Source of the DNA: Acanthaster planci
Taxonomy: Eukaryota > Echinodermata > Asteroidea > Valvatida > Acanthasteridae
Assembly: GCF_001949145.1 (NCBI RefSeq)
Contig: NW_019091388.1
Coordinates: forward strand, 1,290,335 to 1,354,334
Length of the DNA: 64,000 nt
Direction: 5' to 3'
Shown: positions 36,551 through 49,600 of the stretch, in pieces
Layout of the letters: each line of letters starts with the position of its first letter
How positions within the stretch are numbered: the stretch's first letter is position 1
Position numbers and translations under genes: made by a program
The notes under the pieces: model-generated
What the model saw: only the letters and a program-made list of their open reading frames with translations
Told to the model about the DNA's origin: nothing
The model's database searches: none

Positions 36551-36636
36551 CAGTCCATCAAAAGTCCCGTCACAAATCTAGTGTCCTGGCCTAAGGCTGT
36601 AATTATGACACTCGATGACTTGCTGATGATGGACTC
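36551..36636. repeat. Short relic of the 21242 MITE family
   Basis: CAGTCCATCA at the left end and TGATGGACTC at the right end form an inverted pair around AAGTCCCGTCACAA. It resembles a deleted copy of the 21242-21430 element. Confidence 0.5.
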
Positions 36637-38518
36637 AACTGCAAGACTGAGTCAGAAAGATTTTTAATCGAAGGAAGGATGGGTATGTGTATGTTTGTTG
36701 GGGAGGTGACTGATGAGAATACAAACAGGTGTTAAAAAACCCCTGGATACATCCCTAATGAAGTTGAGAGCAGCCAGTGTTAAATTTTGTAGCCTAGGAA
36801 AGCTCAATGTAACAGGATCACGATATCTTAATTTGTCGGTTACTACCGTGTGGAGTTCAAGCAGACGGTATTGCCTGTCGTGCAAAAGTAAGCTGAGGTC
36901 CAGTCATCGATAATAACCATCACGATGTTCTCTGACTGGTAAATGATTTCGCTAGAGAAATTTTAGTACTGAAAAGAGTTCAGTGAAAGAAGGCTGTGCT
37001 TTGTCAGTTGGTCAATGTGGTGTTTTACCGCTCAGTTCAGATTGAGAATCAGCCAAATTTCAGTTTCAAGGGGTAAGAGAAATTCATTTCTTTCCCCTCT
37101 GTGTGATCTGCGTCCTTGACAAAAACGCTTAGACCCCCCCACCAAAAAAGCAAATCGAACTTCCCATTTGTAGGTAAAGGTAGATTTTGATCTTGAAAGC
37201 TTTTTCTCCTAATTCTTTTCCATGGAATTCGTGGAATCTTTGATTCTTGATGTCAACTTGCCTTGGAGCGTCCAGACAAAGACAGGAAATTACAGATAAG
37301 AAAGCGCGACCCTAACGCTAACGACGCGTGACACGCGATAATCAGAGAGAGAGGGGGAAGATCTTCGCTCGTCTCCGGCCCAGCTCGCTCTCAAATCAGA
37401 TTACAACGGAAACCCAGGGCGGATCTGGGACGGTATCTGGAAAGGAAAAATCCTCTGCCAATTGACAATCAGGAAATCGGGGCATCCGTTCTCCTAAATG
37501 ACTTGATCGGGATAAGCATGCTAGATATTGGGACCGAGTTTGCAAAATGTTGGGAATGTTTGAGAACATTTGAAAAGAGATCTCTTGAAATCTTGTGTTG
37601 GACTTGTGTGTGTTTTTTAATCAGAAATTTGATTAATGGTTGTGCGCGCGGAAAGCTGTCGCCCAGCAAATTTAACATGCTAAGCAAGAATAAGCTGGTA
37701 ACCAGTCACAAACAACGTTTATACTACGCAACATTTTCCCCTGGTAACCTTTTTTTCAGCCCAACCGATCTACTCTTAGCAAGTATAAAAACAGCTGCAT
37801 AAAATTGGCCTCAGTCGTTACAGTTTTCCTTCTATGTCTAAAGTCTTGAAATATCAATAAGTGCCCTTCGATCACTAAACATTCCATTAAAAAAGTTCTG
37901 AAAAGTTCTCTCACTGGCAACTTTTGTATTGGCAAAGGAACACCGTCCAAGTATTAGGCCTATCGAGCAATGTTTATATGATAGATTCACTCTTAAAATA
38001 CCGCAGACCAGGGTAATTAGTTTTAACTTACGCAAGTATTGCAGTTTTTCATCTGAAATCAGTACGGTAGGGGAAAAAGTGTAAATATCATATTGTAGAC
38101 ACGTAACCAGCCAATATACCAGTACATCTTTGTTTTTTGAGGTCAAGCAAAGAAGTGTTGTAATGACAGAAGTCTTACGTGGCTGCCATTGTCGTCAGCT
38201 GTACAGAGTATCATCAAGAAATCAAATTGGTCGATGTTAGTTGGTTGATTCAGATTAGATTCGGCGTGAGTTTCTTGTGCTTTTCAAATAGTCAACTATG
38301 AAATGAAAAATATGCGATTTATTTAATAAAAGTAGCTAGATCGGATTTATTTTAAATATCCATACATACAAATTTGAGTTGACATAAAGTTTCAAACTTG
38401 CAAATCTAAGAGAACACAAACCAGTATAGAAAATTCACACTCCCGACAAAATGATAACTTCGAAGAGTGAGACTGGATGTTCAAGAGGTGTTAAATAAAA
38501 AGAAAATTAAAGAAGATT

Positions 38519-38584
38519 TTTAACACGGCTGGCTTCCGGTTCCATTTTATATTTAACACGGCTGGCTTCCGGTTCCATTTTAAA
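38519..38584. repeat. Tandem duplication, two 33-bp units
   Basis: Two adjacent copies of a unit beginning TTTAACACGGCTGGCTTCCG. They are practically identical and sit in otherwise AT-rich sequence. Confidence 0.95.
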
Positions 38585-40319
38585 TAGTGGGACATGAATT
38601 CCAATGGTAAGTTTATGTAAAAATAGTTGAAATAAGAAAAACTGTTGTTTTTATTTGGAAGGTTTAGTTTTTCGAAACGGGTTAATTGTAAAAAGAAATC
38701 GAATCACTGCTTGGTCTGTAAAGTTGATGGCATTATCACAAGGTGTTTAAAACGTGATTATCGGATTTTATGTACAGCGAAAGACATTCTAGCAAGCATA
38801 TTCAGTGTGTCACTATGAATTGGAAAGCTGTTTTTTCAAATGTTTTCTTTTTGTTGTAATCATTCTATTTTAAAGGAGTTAATGGCAATAAATTACTAAA
38901 TATTTTCCACATATTTAGACGTGATTTTAAGAACAGGGTTGTCTCTTATTGAAAGGACAATTTCAGTTGTGTGTATGATTTCAGTTTGGAAATAACTACG
39001 GTACTGTTGTGAGCCAGCCCAGTAATGACAATGTATTGCCGGCCGCCTTTGCATTACATGTACAGTGAGATAGTGTGCGCCTTCTCTAATGCTTTGATTG
39101 TTGTTACAAGTTGAGAGAACCCGCGAAGTCACACTCAGAGGTGTGAAAATTCAGCTTTTTAGCCGATTTCTTTTATATTTTGGTTTAGATGTTGACCATG
39201 GATTTCAGTTTTTTTGTGTTCCTGCTGTGTACAAACGTATGGGGACGTCTTACATTTCAGCTTTTTGCTACCTGTTTCAGTTTTAATTTTAAGTGGCCAA
39301 TCACACCCCTGGACACTACTCCACCAGCTGGTTACCCGTTTATTTTAAGTAACATTGTCTGCGCTAGCAATGTAAACCAGGATGCAGTTTGTAGATGAGC
39401 TAAGGTCCCTCCTGGATGGGGGAAGTTTCGCTGGGCGAGGCAGGGTTTCTTTAAAGTTTTAGCGGAGGAGGGGGTGTGCACCGTATCCCGGTGTTGAGTC
39501 GATTGGAGGTAAACTGTGATTGCTTTTAACGATTGTCCATTTTCTCACCCTTAAAAACCTTCCCATACCGTTTCTAAAATGATGGCGTTTTCATTTCCTA
39601 TTTTTTAAGAAAAAGACAATCTGTCCCGGGGGGGGGGTGGAAAGTCTTGTCTCCCAATAGCTGGACACGCCACTAGAGGGGGACATGCATGGGCGTCGCC
39701 AGACCATTTTGAAGGGGGAGATGTATTATGAAATTTGCCAACGAACCGTCACGCAAAACGAGTGTACTGTAGTTTGATTCCCTAGTCCGACACCTACTTG
39801 AAGTTTTTTACTTTTGTTGAGAGACCATGATTTTTGCCGACAAAACTAACCAGTGGGGGGGGGACATGATGTATAGTGGCACAGTACGTGAGGCCGGGGT
39901 GTGTCCATATCTCCCCTCACCGGGTGTAAGAATTATTAAGCGCACTATGGCAAATTTCTTTTTCACGGAGATACGCATGTATCTTGTCTACAGCAACACT
40001 TAGCATGCGCAAGTTAACGTCCACGGCGCTCCTAGCAAGTAAGGGAGAAGCAGGTGGGAATCAAACTGAAAACTATAATCACGCGTAGTGGCCATCCCAT
40101 GACAGGCATTAAAGTATAGCGGGCCATCGAAGGACTACGCCCAGCGTCAGATCTGAGACTTCAATGCGTAGGCAACCCCACTAGTACAGTGTTATAAACT
40201 TCACGTGCTGATGTCCTCCGTCATCGATGAATCTCCCACATAATGACATTTCCATCTTGGCTTGACAGAGGAAATGAACTGATTAGTGGCCTGGTGTAAG
40301 CACGCATGACAAGAATGGA

Positions 40320-40700
40320 ATTCAAGGCCGCCCTAGCGTGTCCTTTGTGAATAAATGAAATCCATCCTCTCGCAGAGGGATTTCATCAGTTGAATATACG
40401 ATCCCCTTAACCGGAACCCCGGAGGCCATTTCATGAAGCAGAAATGAAAATCATAGATAAAACAAAGGCGAAATCATCCCCGTCGTTATCATATTTTCCG
40501 TTGCTCGCCTGCTAATTAAATAGCCGGGGTGTTATTGAGTCTTGAATTTTTTTCCGTTTTCGGAGAATTCCGGTGCGTGTACGTGAGTATTGTGCGCGGC
40601 TGGTGAAGAGGTCACCTTGAGGCCTCGCGGCGTGCTCTCTCCAGAGGGTTGGCAGGCAATGTTCTTCAATAACAATGATAGGATTTAAAGTCTATAATGA
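40320..40700. promoter_or_regulatory. Candidate regulatory block (inferred)
   Basis: A repeat-free, motif-dense segment midway between the genes. It contains a homeodomain-type CTAATTAAAT, a SOX-like AACAAAGG, TACGTG and a nuclear-receptor-like TCAAGGTGACC (minus strand). Composition and motif density are all I can see; regulatory function is inferred. Confidence 0.25.
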
Positions 40701-42926
40701 TCCTGAGAAATAGTTCCATGTACTGAAAGAGAACTTGATGGGTATCACCAATGGTGTACACATTGATGAGCCTCTATCAAAGCGTTGGGCTTATCTTACT
40801 GTAGTGTTGGCCTACAGTCGATCTGCCCTTGATAAAAAAAAATCCCTGAAAGTGCCTGATGCTTTTTGTAGCCTAGTTAATTGGATCAGTGCTGTGTGCA
40901 TGCCGTGGGTTTACGCATGGTTTGCGATAGCACCCATGCAAAACTATCTCTCCCGTGAGAATGTGTGGTTCTTGAAAGAACTGGAGGGTAGCATACGCAT
41001 ATACACCCACTTGTCTGTATTTATATGTACAAGACCGGTACGTAACCCGCCAGGCCATGCGTGACGTACACCCATACGTACATGAAGGTGTGTGCAAAGC
41101 AGTACGTACATGTACGTTGGCTCTGTGTGGTTCGCCGTAGTTCCGTTCGGGAATTCAGTATGACGCGACATTACACGCAGGTTCGTTTGCAGTGGTTTGC
41201 GTGCGTGGACCCGATTCTCTCTTCTAGCCAAAAAGCTGCAGAGATCGCCTTGGACGAGGCTAGCATCTATGGTGTTTTGTTAAACATTGTAAGTGATGCG
41301 CTTTTCCCCATACTTGGCAAACCTCCCCCATACACCATTAATAGAAACATTCATGAATGTTACACACAAGAGAATTGACACACACTGTCCTTTCATCTGG
41401 AATTTTAGCAATGCGAAGTTAACGTCTGGTCTGACATATACAGTGACGATTTTCAAAAACCACCTCTTCCTTAGCGACGCCACTGGTCTGAGAATCCTCA
41501 TCCCTAACCCTACCAACCACCTCTATCACCCCACCCGACCCTGCAACTGTACACAACCCAACCGACCATATGAAAAACGATTTCTGACAAGAATGGCCTT
41601 GTAGCAAACTGAATGCACTGGCAATTCTGACAAGGGAAAAGATTTTTAATCTAGCCATTTGAGGGGAAGGGTTGAATGACTACTCAATCGTTTGAGATCG
41701 AAAACAAGGTATTTCTGTGTAAAAAAAGGTGAAGATTCGTATTGCGTTACGAGCGTTTTAGGTGACCACCCTTCAGTGCAGCATCGGGGCCGTGCCTCAC
41801 CCCAAAAGATATTTATTCCTGTCTGTTTTTCAAATATGTTAAAAGATAATAAGCCTTTTGCGAGTTAAATTTGAATAAAATCTGGTCATCGAGTAATCTG
41901 ATTGCACATAAGCATAACAATTTGACTTTCCCAAACCGAAGACACTGTTGCTTTACCTCGTGAGCTTTCACATTGGTGACTGGTTCCTTTGTGCCCTTCT
42001 TATCAATTGAAAACAGTGTATTGGTGCAAGACGTGTCTTATGAATTTAACTAAGCAAAAGCTTGCCCCGAATCACGGGCGAGGTATAGCAGCAGTGTCTT
42101 TATAAAATTATGGTAGGCCTATGGCTAATTCAATTTGATATGTTCACAGGAATTTAGATAACTCTGTGTACCAGATTTTACTCACATTTAACTTGCAAAA
42201 GGCTTATTATTAGGGGGGGACTTTGTTCTCAAATCGTGTGAGTACACAACGCGCGTAAACACGTGTAAAAATGCCCCCCTCTCTCTTTCAATTTATGCCT
42301 CCCCTTGAAAATTTGGTTCTCGAATCGCCCTTGCTAACTTTTGTGTCAAAATTCTGCAATTCCCACAATAAGCCAGCTACAGCCTTTATCTTGACGCAAC
42401 TGCTCGAGATACCTACGCGAGATACCTATAAATCCATTCCTTGTACTGCCAGGTGTTTTTGAGCCGTCAAAATGTCAATCTGCTTGAGGGAAGCGGTGAC
42501 ATTAAGTTCCAAGCACGCCTCAAGTGGAGTGACTTACTAAATCGCATAATCGGTTGCCCACAAGATCAACTTGGTCAAATTGCCGTGTTTTGTGGAGTGG
42601 TGTGAGTGAGTGGTGCTAACACGAATTCATTTTTCACACGATTGAGGAGTTTCACATAATTTTCCCCACTGTATTCTCCGAAGCAGTCCTGTCGCACGAG
42701 AACAAAGGAGTGTCCACACTGGGTATGCTGTGGACACTGTGTCGAAAATTGGAACTGTTTATATTAATCATATTAAGTCTCTTCAGTTCCATAGGCTACA
42801 CACATTCTCTCTCCATCGTCGTTGCAAGAGTGTCAAGAGGATGCTTGCCCCCGGACGAAGATTTGAAAATGAGAAAGGAAAGGGGGAGTAAAAGAAACAA
42901 AACCGAGATGAAAGACGTAACAATAG

Positions 42927-42980
42927 CCCAAACAGTCCAAAATCTTCCGATTTCAATATGATTTTACTTACGGCCTAGGG
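42927..42980 (+). repeat. Dispersed repeat, copy 3 of 3
   Basis: AACAGTCCAAAATCTTC, then GATTTCAATATGATTTTAC and CCTAGG, as in the copies at 2860-2911 and 9709-9761. It ends about 80 bp before the hAT MITE at 43059. Confidence 0.6.
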
Positions 42981-43058
42981 ACTTGTCGTCAGCCGCATGC
43001 TGTACTGCGCACAGAATGAACAGTCATTGTTTGTTATTATGCATACAGCTCTGACAAG

Positions 43059-43346
43059 CAGCGGCGTATCCAGCGTTCGGTGTGGGGGGGGGGGAATTCA
43101 AAAGCAAAAAGCAGCTTCGGGCTCATTCAACATGTGGCGGAAGAGAAACAAACATCAAAAGCTTTACTCGTGGTCCCGAAACCCTTGCTTTTATTTGCTG
43201 GTGTTGATTTCTTAGGGTTTGGTGCTAATGTTTGATAAATAAATATACCGATTACTTTCTTTCCTACTCAAATGTGAAGTATTTTTTGGAATTTTTTTTA
43301 AAAATCCCTCAGGGGAGACCTCCCCTCCCAGCTGGATACGCCACTG
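43059..43346. mobile_element. Non-autonomous hAT-type MITE with target duplication
   Basis: The 288-bp element opens CAGCGGCGTATCCAGC and closes GCTGGATACGCCACTG, classic hAT-like ends. It is flanked by CTGACAAG (43051-43058) and CTGACAGG (43347-43354), an 8-bp target duplication with one mismatch. It carries G and C runs near its ends and no transposase. Confidence 0.85.
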
Positions 43347-43868
43347 CTGACAGGGTCTAAGGTCATTGTGGTCTCTCACCTGTGGTTTCAGTGCACGTTT
43401 TTAATGTACAGATTTCCAAAGCCCGCCTCATCAAAATGTCTCTCTTCTTTAGAAAATAAACGGTTAAACGACAAACTGACAGAAAGTAATTAACACTGAA
43501 GTGGGACAGAGTAGACAGAAAAAAGTGCTTCAGCTAAACCATGTCGACGACGTTTAATCACGTCACTCCAGTCTGTGACGCCGGGGAGGCTTCGTAGACA
43601 GGATTCAGCTTCGTTGACCGCGCTGAGGTTTCTGCTGTGAACTCCGTTTCACTACAGCATCAACGTGTGGCTAAGATAGGAGGGTAGGGGTGTAATTATT
43701 TGAAACAGTGGTGAATATAAACAGAATGTGGTGACGGTTCATTTGAAACGAGAGGGGAAGCAGGGTGATAGCATACAGCAGACTTGGACCCAATGAACCT
43801 TTTCGACGTTTGCCATACATTATTGTTGGTTTCAATGACCACCGGAAAAGGCATTTTATGCTCAACCC

Positions 43869-44742
43869 TACGAAAACCTTGTAGTGCCATCAAGTGCACA
43901 TTTTCGTGTTTGTGAAGTATATTTTTCCAAAGTTCGTTTCTGAGAGATACATGTTGTCTAATTCGTTCTCATGAAATCTATATTAAGAAACATTGCTTTT
44001 ACTTTTAGAAACAAATCGTTTTTAGGAGATTTTTTTCCAAGTTAGTTATTATGAGATTTATTCCATGTTAGATACTTTTTCCAATTGTTAGTTTTTATGA
44101 GATATATTTGTGTCCAAAGGTCGTTTTTTCAAATTTTCAAATTTTGTGGTCATTTTTTCCTTCGCTTTCCACTATTATTAGATAATAGTTTGGCCATAGT
44201 GGTTTATTACATTAATGTCTAAGAACCCTTTTGTTCTTTTATTTAGGTCTAACTCACGATGAAGTCATAGATTCCTTGTTGTCAAATCAGCCTGACACTC
44301 ACCATAGTCAAAGCCAACGCCCTTAACTTCCCCAGGGACCTATGGCTCAAGTATTTCCCAAACTGATCGGTCGTACGCACGTGGGATGCATACTTTAAAA
44401 CGAACTTGAAAAATATCTCCATGAACAAACTCGAAAATTTATCTCTCGTAAATACAAAGTTAGAAAAAATATCTCACAAAAACGAACAAGGAAAAAAATT
44501 GCATTAAAGCAAACTTGGTAAAAAATATGCCGTAAAAGTTTGTTTCCAAAACTAGAAACAATGTTTCTACATACAGATCTCATAAGAAGGAACTGGAGAG
44601 TATATGATCGAACAAACGAACTTTGGAAAGACCAATCTCCTGAAAAGGAGGTTGAAAAATATACTTCATAAAAACGAACTTTGAAAAAGTATACTTCACT
44701 TTTTTGAAGATATACGCTAAATGGCACTACAGGGCCTTCGTA
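43869..44742. mobile_element. Foldback transposon with subrepeats in its arms
   Basis: An 874-bp inverted structure. The ends TACGAAAACCTTGTAGTGCCAT and, at the right, the complement of TACGAAGGCCCTGTAGTGCCAT are near-identical. Both arms (about 43900-44150 and 44395-44700) consist of degenerate units of roughly 28-30 bp, TCGTTTTTATGAGATATATTTTTCC-like, in opposite orientation. The middle 240 bp is unique. No transposase is seen. Confidence 0.85.
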
Positions 44743-46503
44743 CAATCCTATGGAGGAAGTATACTACTGTACCTGCAAAACATTCATCTGTTTCCATTTT
44801 ATTACGTACTCCAATTCAAGCCATGCTTTTTTCACACAGCGTTGTATTGTAGATTTGGGATAAGAAACAGTCACAAATCCAAAAATGTTATGCTCACCAG
44901 AAAAAGAAAAAGCGGGAAATTCTTTCAAAGAACACTAGTTTTTATCTTGGGCTTAGATCATGAATATAGATAACCTAGCATTTGTCAATCAGAATCAGGA
45001 TTTAAAGGTGAATCATCCTGCACCGACAAGTCATAGTGATTTTTTTCAGCCCTGACGTAAAGTGACGTAAGAATATTCTGAAGAAAATTATAAATATATT
45101 TCGGACTGTTTCATTTTCCCCTTACAGGTTTGTGCACCAAATACATCGCTTGTTTGTCATCCAAAATGCATTGCTAAAGTCAGAAAGGTTTATTACATTT
45201 GTAACGCTTTCATGTAAACCTACAACCTTTGGAGACGCAACTGAGATACTCAAAAACATGAAACAAGACGTCAAGCCAACGACTGTATTTAAGTGCATAC
45301 ATATTTTATTTATAATTATGACACACACACGTACACGACGGCTGTCCGTTTCTCGTAAATCACCGTTAAGTCCATTAATGACGTTTACAGTAAATTTCTA
45401 GTTTTGAATCACCTTTCACTAATGGTTTGTATCGTTTGTAGTATATCTCGAGTGGTTCTCCAAATCTACAGATCTAACAGTGATTATGATTATTGGCAGT
45501 GATTGTACAGAAAAACCCTCGAGGCTGATAATTCCGTGGGTTCCACACACAAGATCACAGTCTAGGGTCTACATCCAAAGGTCTTACATTATTGGTTCTG
45601 CGTTCAAGCCTATTATTGGCTCGGCATTTGATACCCCATTTTTTCCGGACATCAATACCGCCCCGATAAACAGTCACAACCTCATCCAATGTATGCTCAT
45701 GTATTACCATCCATCTTCCTCCCTGCATACCAGTTGAAAACTCCTTGTTAGTAAATTACGAAAATATAACGTGTTTTCATCATTTTTGTTTGATACTCTC
45801 TTAGTGACACTTACAAATATTAGTTTACAAAACATCTTACCGCTGTTAATTAGTTACAGAACAAGGTGAAGCGCAATACATTTTGTAATACGAATATCTT
45901 GATTTTGATACACCATGAGATCGGTAGTGTTAAAATTACACCCTTGTCAATCATTGCTGACGACTGTTTGGTGTAAGTTTAACACCAAATGTCCGGGAAG
46001 TGTATTTTTTCAAAAATACAGATGTGCTCGCATGATAGTGTATCTGTAATATATACATGGAAATATATACAATACATGAAATGACGAAGTTACCGGATAA
46101 TACGTTTTACTAAATTTCATTACATAGCGTGGAGGGTCGATGACGTATACATTTGAATTTTGAAAGGGGGGACCACATCGACTGAAAAAAATTGGGATGA
46201 ATGACAAAGCGTATTCAGCCCAAACTTCTTGTTTCTTTTCTGAGTTCAAGCACTGCTGGATATGACTTTCCTCCTCATCAAGTATGATTGAAATTATAGG
46301 CAAGAATATTTTAGGCTGGAATTACCATTGCTTTCAGAGTTGCAGGCAGGTCGTCAAAATGAGTCTATCACTAATCATCCTGTCCCAATTCATACCATTC
46401 ACTACAAGTGACAACCTGCCACACTTTGTTACTTATTGTGATTTGACTCACAATTTTCAATTTTGACTCGACGAACAACGTTTCAATACAAGCTATATTG
46501 TTA

Positions 46504-46623
46504 AAACAAACAAACAAACAAACAAACAAACAACCCAACAAACAAACAAACGAACAAACGAACGAACGAACGAACGAACGAACGAACGAACGAACGAACG
46601 AACGAACGAACAAACAAACAAAT
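46504..46623. repeat. Microsatellite (AAAC)n / (AACG)n
   Basis: About 120 bp of AAAC units passing into a pure run of AACG (CGAA) units and back to AAAC. It appears to be one tetranucleotide array in which an A-to-G variant has spread. Its minus-strand reading (FVRSFVRS...) is not a protein. Confidence 0.98.
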
Positions 46624-49600
46624 CATATCAAGAACAAAACAGAAACACAAAACTTGCCTGTATGTAAAGTAAAATAGTTTTTAGTAAATATTTCCACAAC
46701 AATATACATATGGAACTTAATATCAGCTTAGTATAAATGGAAATGGCTTCTTTACCCCCGGACCACGGGAAAAGTGACTTTTTTAATCACACAACAGAGT
46801 AAAACATTAATACGTTAATGAAGCAATTGTGTTTTAACAAAAATAACAATCAAACACAAATCGACTCGTTTGACTGACAGCGACTCGTCCAATTACTGTG
46901 AAACATAACATTAAGAGTAAATTTCTATTCATTACTAAGAATTTTTACGCTGTGTAACGTTTTCAGCTGACAAAACAAAAATCTTATTTCTGTGACCCAA
47001 GTGAGAAGAGATTTAATCTTCCCCACCGATGGTGTCACCAGGAAGGGGCGTAACTCTTGGGAAGGGGGGAGCACACAGCAGCTGCAGACTGACAAACCAT
47101 TAGCAGTGGAGGGGGTCCTTTCCAAGGCAACCAGCGATTTCCACCAATTTATTCTTTTCTTTTCGTTCTTTTTTCGGTTTTTATCAACCCCCATTTTGTC
47201 GGGGAAGAGAAGTGCTTCTTTGTCATCTATCCCCCTTTCAGATTTCGTTCGTTATATAATAGTAGTGTTGGAAGTTTGGCGTTGTTCACCAACAAAGAGG
47301 CATACAAGTGAGTATTCTAACCTAAACTTGAAATAAGTAAAGAACCCCCCCCCCAAAAAATACATGTATCACGTTTATAAGGTAGGTGAATATGGGCTTA
47401 AGTCTTTTGCAAAAAAGTTTCACACAGATAATAACAAACCGCATGCTGTATCCAGAGCTGCATTGTTTGCAATCTAACTTAATACTTCGAAAAAATGTTG
47501 TCGGTTATGACAACAAGATTTTGTTCAATTTGTCCACATCATAAAAACGCATAAACAAGCACAAAATAGCGTTTCCTGCGAATAAAATGCATAAGAAAAC
47601 GCTCTTTTTGTGTAAAGAGGAAGTTACCAGCACTTCTGTAGTATAAAATGGAAAGTGAAACCAAACACGAGGAATAAAAAGGCGCAAACCTCATGCATGC
47701 AACATTTGGATTCTAACAGAGCTTATGCCTAACAACTCAATTCAAATAAAACGGAGAAAATGAAATGGCAAAACAGAGGATTAAACCCAAGCGGATAAGT
47801 TTAAGCAGGCTCTCTTTTTGCAATATCTCGTCTCCTTTCTGTGTCCGGTGCATCTTTCGTCCTCTCCTCCTAGCGCTTGTGACACTGACGTTATCGTGAT
47901 GTTTATCTAGTGTCAAGTGTCGAGTATATGAGCTTGAGGCATGAGCAGACAAAAAGTGTCAACTTGATGCAGTATGCGTCTGACGCCGATGTCCAAAGAG
48001 AATGTCATGGAGATTATGGAGTGGTGCTATTTGACATAAACCATCCTGGTGCAGCCGCAAGATACCAGAAGTCGAGTTGCTGCACCTGTGTGGACAACCA
48101 GCAACAATCGCGCGCAAACCGAAACAAATCAGACGAAGGGCGAGCAGTGTTTCCTTTGTGAGAAACCATCACAAACAAACGCAATGTACAGAGAGGTCCA
48201 AAGCATTGCCCTTCAAATGATGAATCAAAGAACGGTTTTGATGCGTTCCCTTTAACAGCAGGCCTACTTTGGGTTTTGGAAGACAGTTTGTCAAAGTAAC
48301 GTAGGCCCATGCACAAGTGCTTTCATATTCCAGTCCTCCACATTCTCTTGAGCGTAACACATCTACCAATGGACGACACTTCGAAATGCAACCAACTTAT
48401 ACTGATATAAAAAGCAACAATAGAGGTAGCATCAGCGAGAATAGAAATAACACTGGTTTCGCCAGTGAGGTATGAGAATTCTTTCAAACGTGAGTTTCGA
48501 TGAAATAAGAAATGTACAGTTTACAAGGAGAAAAGTAGCGTGACTTTCTTCTCAGGGGTGTCCCTCTTTAAATGTGTGGTTTTCATTTCCGACCGACCAT
48601 GTTTTCTGCTCCCGACCGAAGGAAAAAATATTGTTGGGATTCCGCCAACCATGTCAGCAACAAGACCACGAAAAAATGAAAGGAAAGGAACACTCCGTCC
48701 GATTTTCTGGACGAAAATGCGACATGAATGTCTGTAATTATCGTATTTCCCCACAAAACGTACGTGTGACTATAGGGAATGAATCGACTGGCGGAACACT
48801 AGATAATGAAGGTGTTGACCACCATATTGGAACTGGTGAACTTTTGAACGCCAGATGTTATGTGATGGTAATGTGCCAGGTGCAAATTTGTTCAATCTGT
48901 GTAACTTACACAAAGTGGTTATTGGTGGTTTATTCTGTTTACTTCTCCAAAAACCATGAAAATAAACATTAAGTCAGTTAAAAGACAATGTAAAAAGGCA
49001 AAACAGTTAATCATCAATCGATTAACTTGCATGATTTCAGCTTTAGTGTGTTCACCTTGCAGTTGTTTATACCCAAGATTTTTCTTCGACCGACCGACTC
49101 TCCTCAACTACCAAGAACTATGAGAACCATGGAATTAAAAAGGGTTGCCTTAGAGAAAAAAGATAATTCCTTGGTCCCTGAAAAATTGTTTTCTTACAAA
49201 AATCAAATTTCTCATTGTTACATGACAACAATGTATATTTACATTACTTTGTACAAGACACATCTTTACACGATTTTTTTAACAGTGTTTTGGGAAGCAA
49301 AGCAAAATGATACATGAAACAGCCATGTAGGATATCTCTACGTAAATACATGCGTAAACGTAGTGAGAAGCAGATGTATAATGGAGAAATATATCAGAGA
49401 ATATCATGGAAGTACAGTTTTGAATCCTTGTTCTTTTTGACTGCAATAAATCTCTCAATAGGTGGAAGGAATGTGGAATTCAGACGCCATGCTGGACATA
49501 TGCACAAGGTCTACGTAGAATCAAGATTAGTTTTTACCGAAAAGTCACAAATTTGTGTATTCTCCAACCTAATTGCAGTGACTTCCATTGAGGTTACGAA

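Noticed and set aside
39688-41483. CATGGGCGTCGCC at 39688 and GCGACGCCACTG ending at 41483 as ends of a 1.8-kb hAT element
   Set aside because: The termini match only partly and the flanking 8-mers (GGGACATG and GTCTGAGA) differ.
40735-41604. Overlapping frames of about 100 residues on both strands in the intergenic region
   Set aside because: No recognisable domain, no splice pattern, and comparable frames occur on the opposite strand.
44395-44745. 116-residue minus-strand frame rich in Phe, Tyr and Ser
   Set aside because: It reads through the subrepeats of the foldback element at 43869-44742; composition-driven and without homology.
46371-46613. Minus-strand FVRSFVRS-type repeat protein
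   Set aside because: Translation of the (AACG)n microsatellite.
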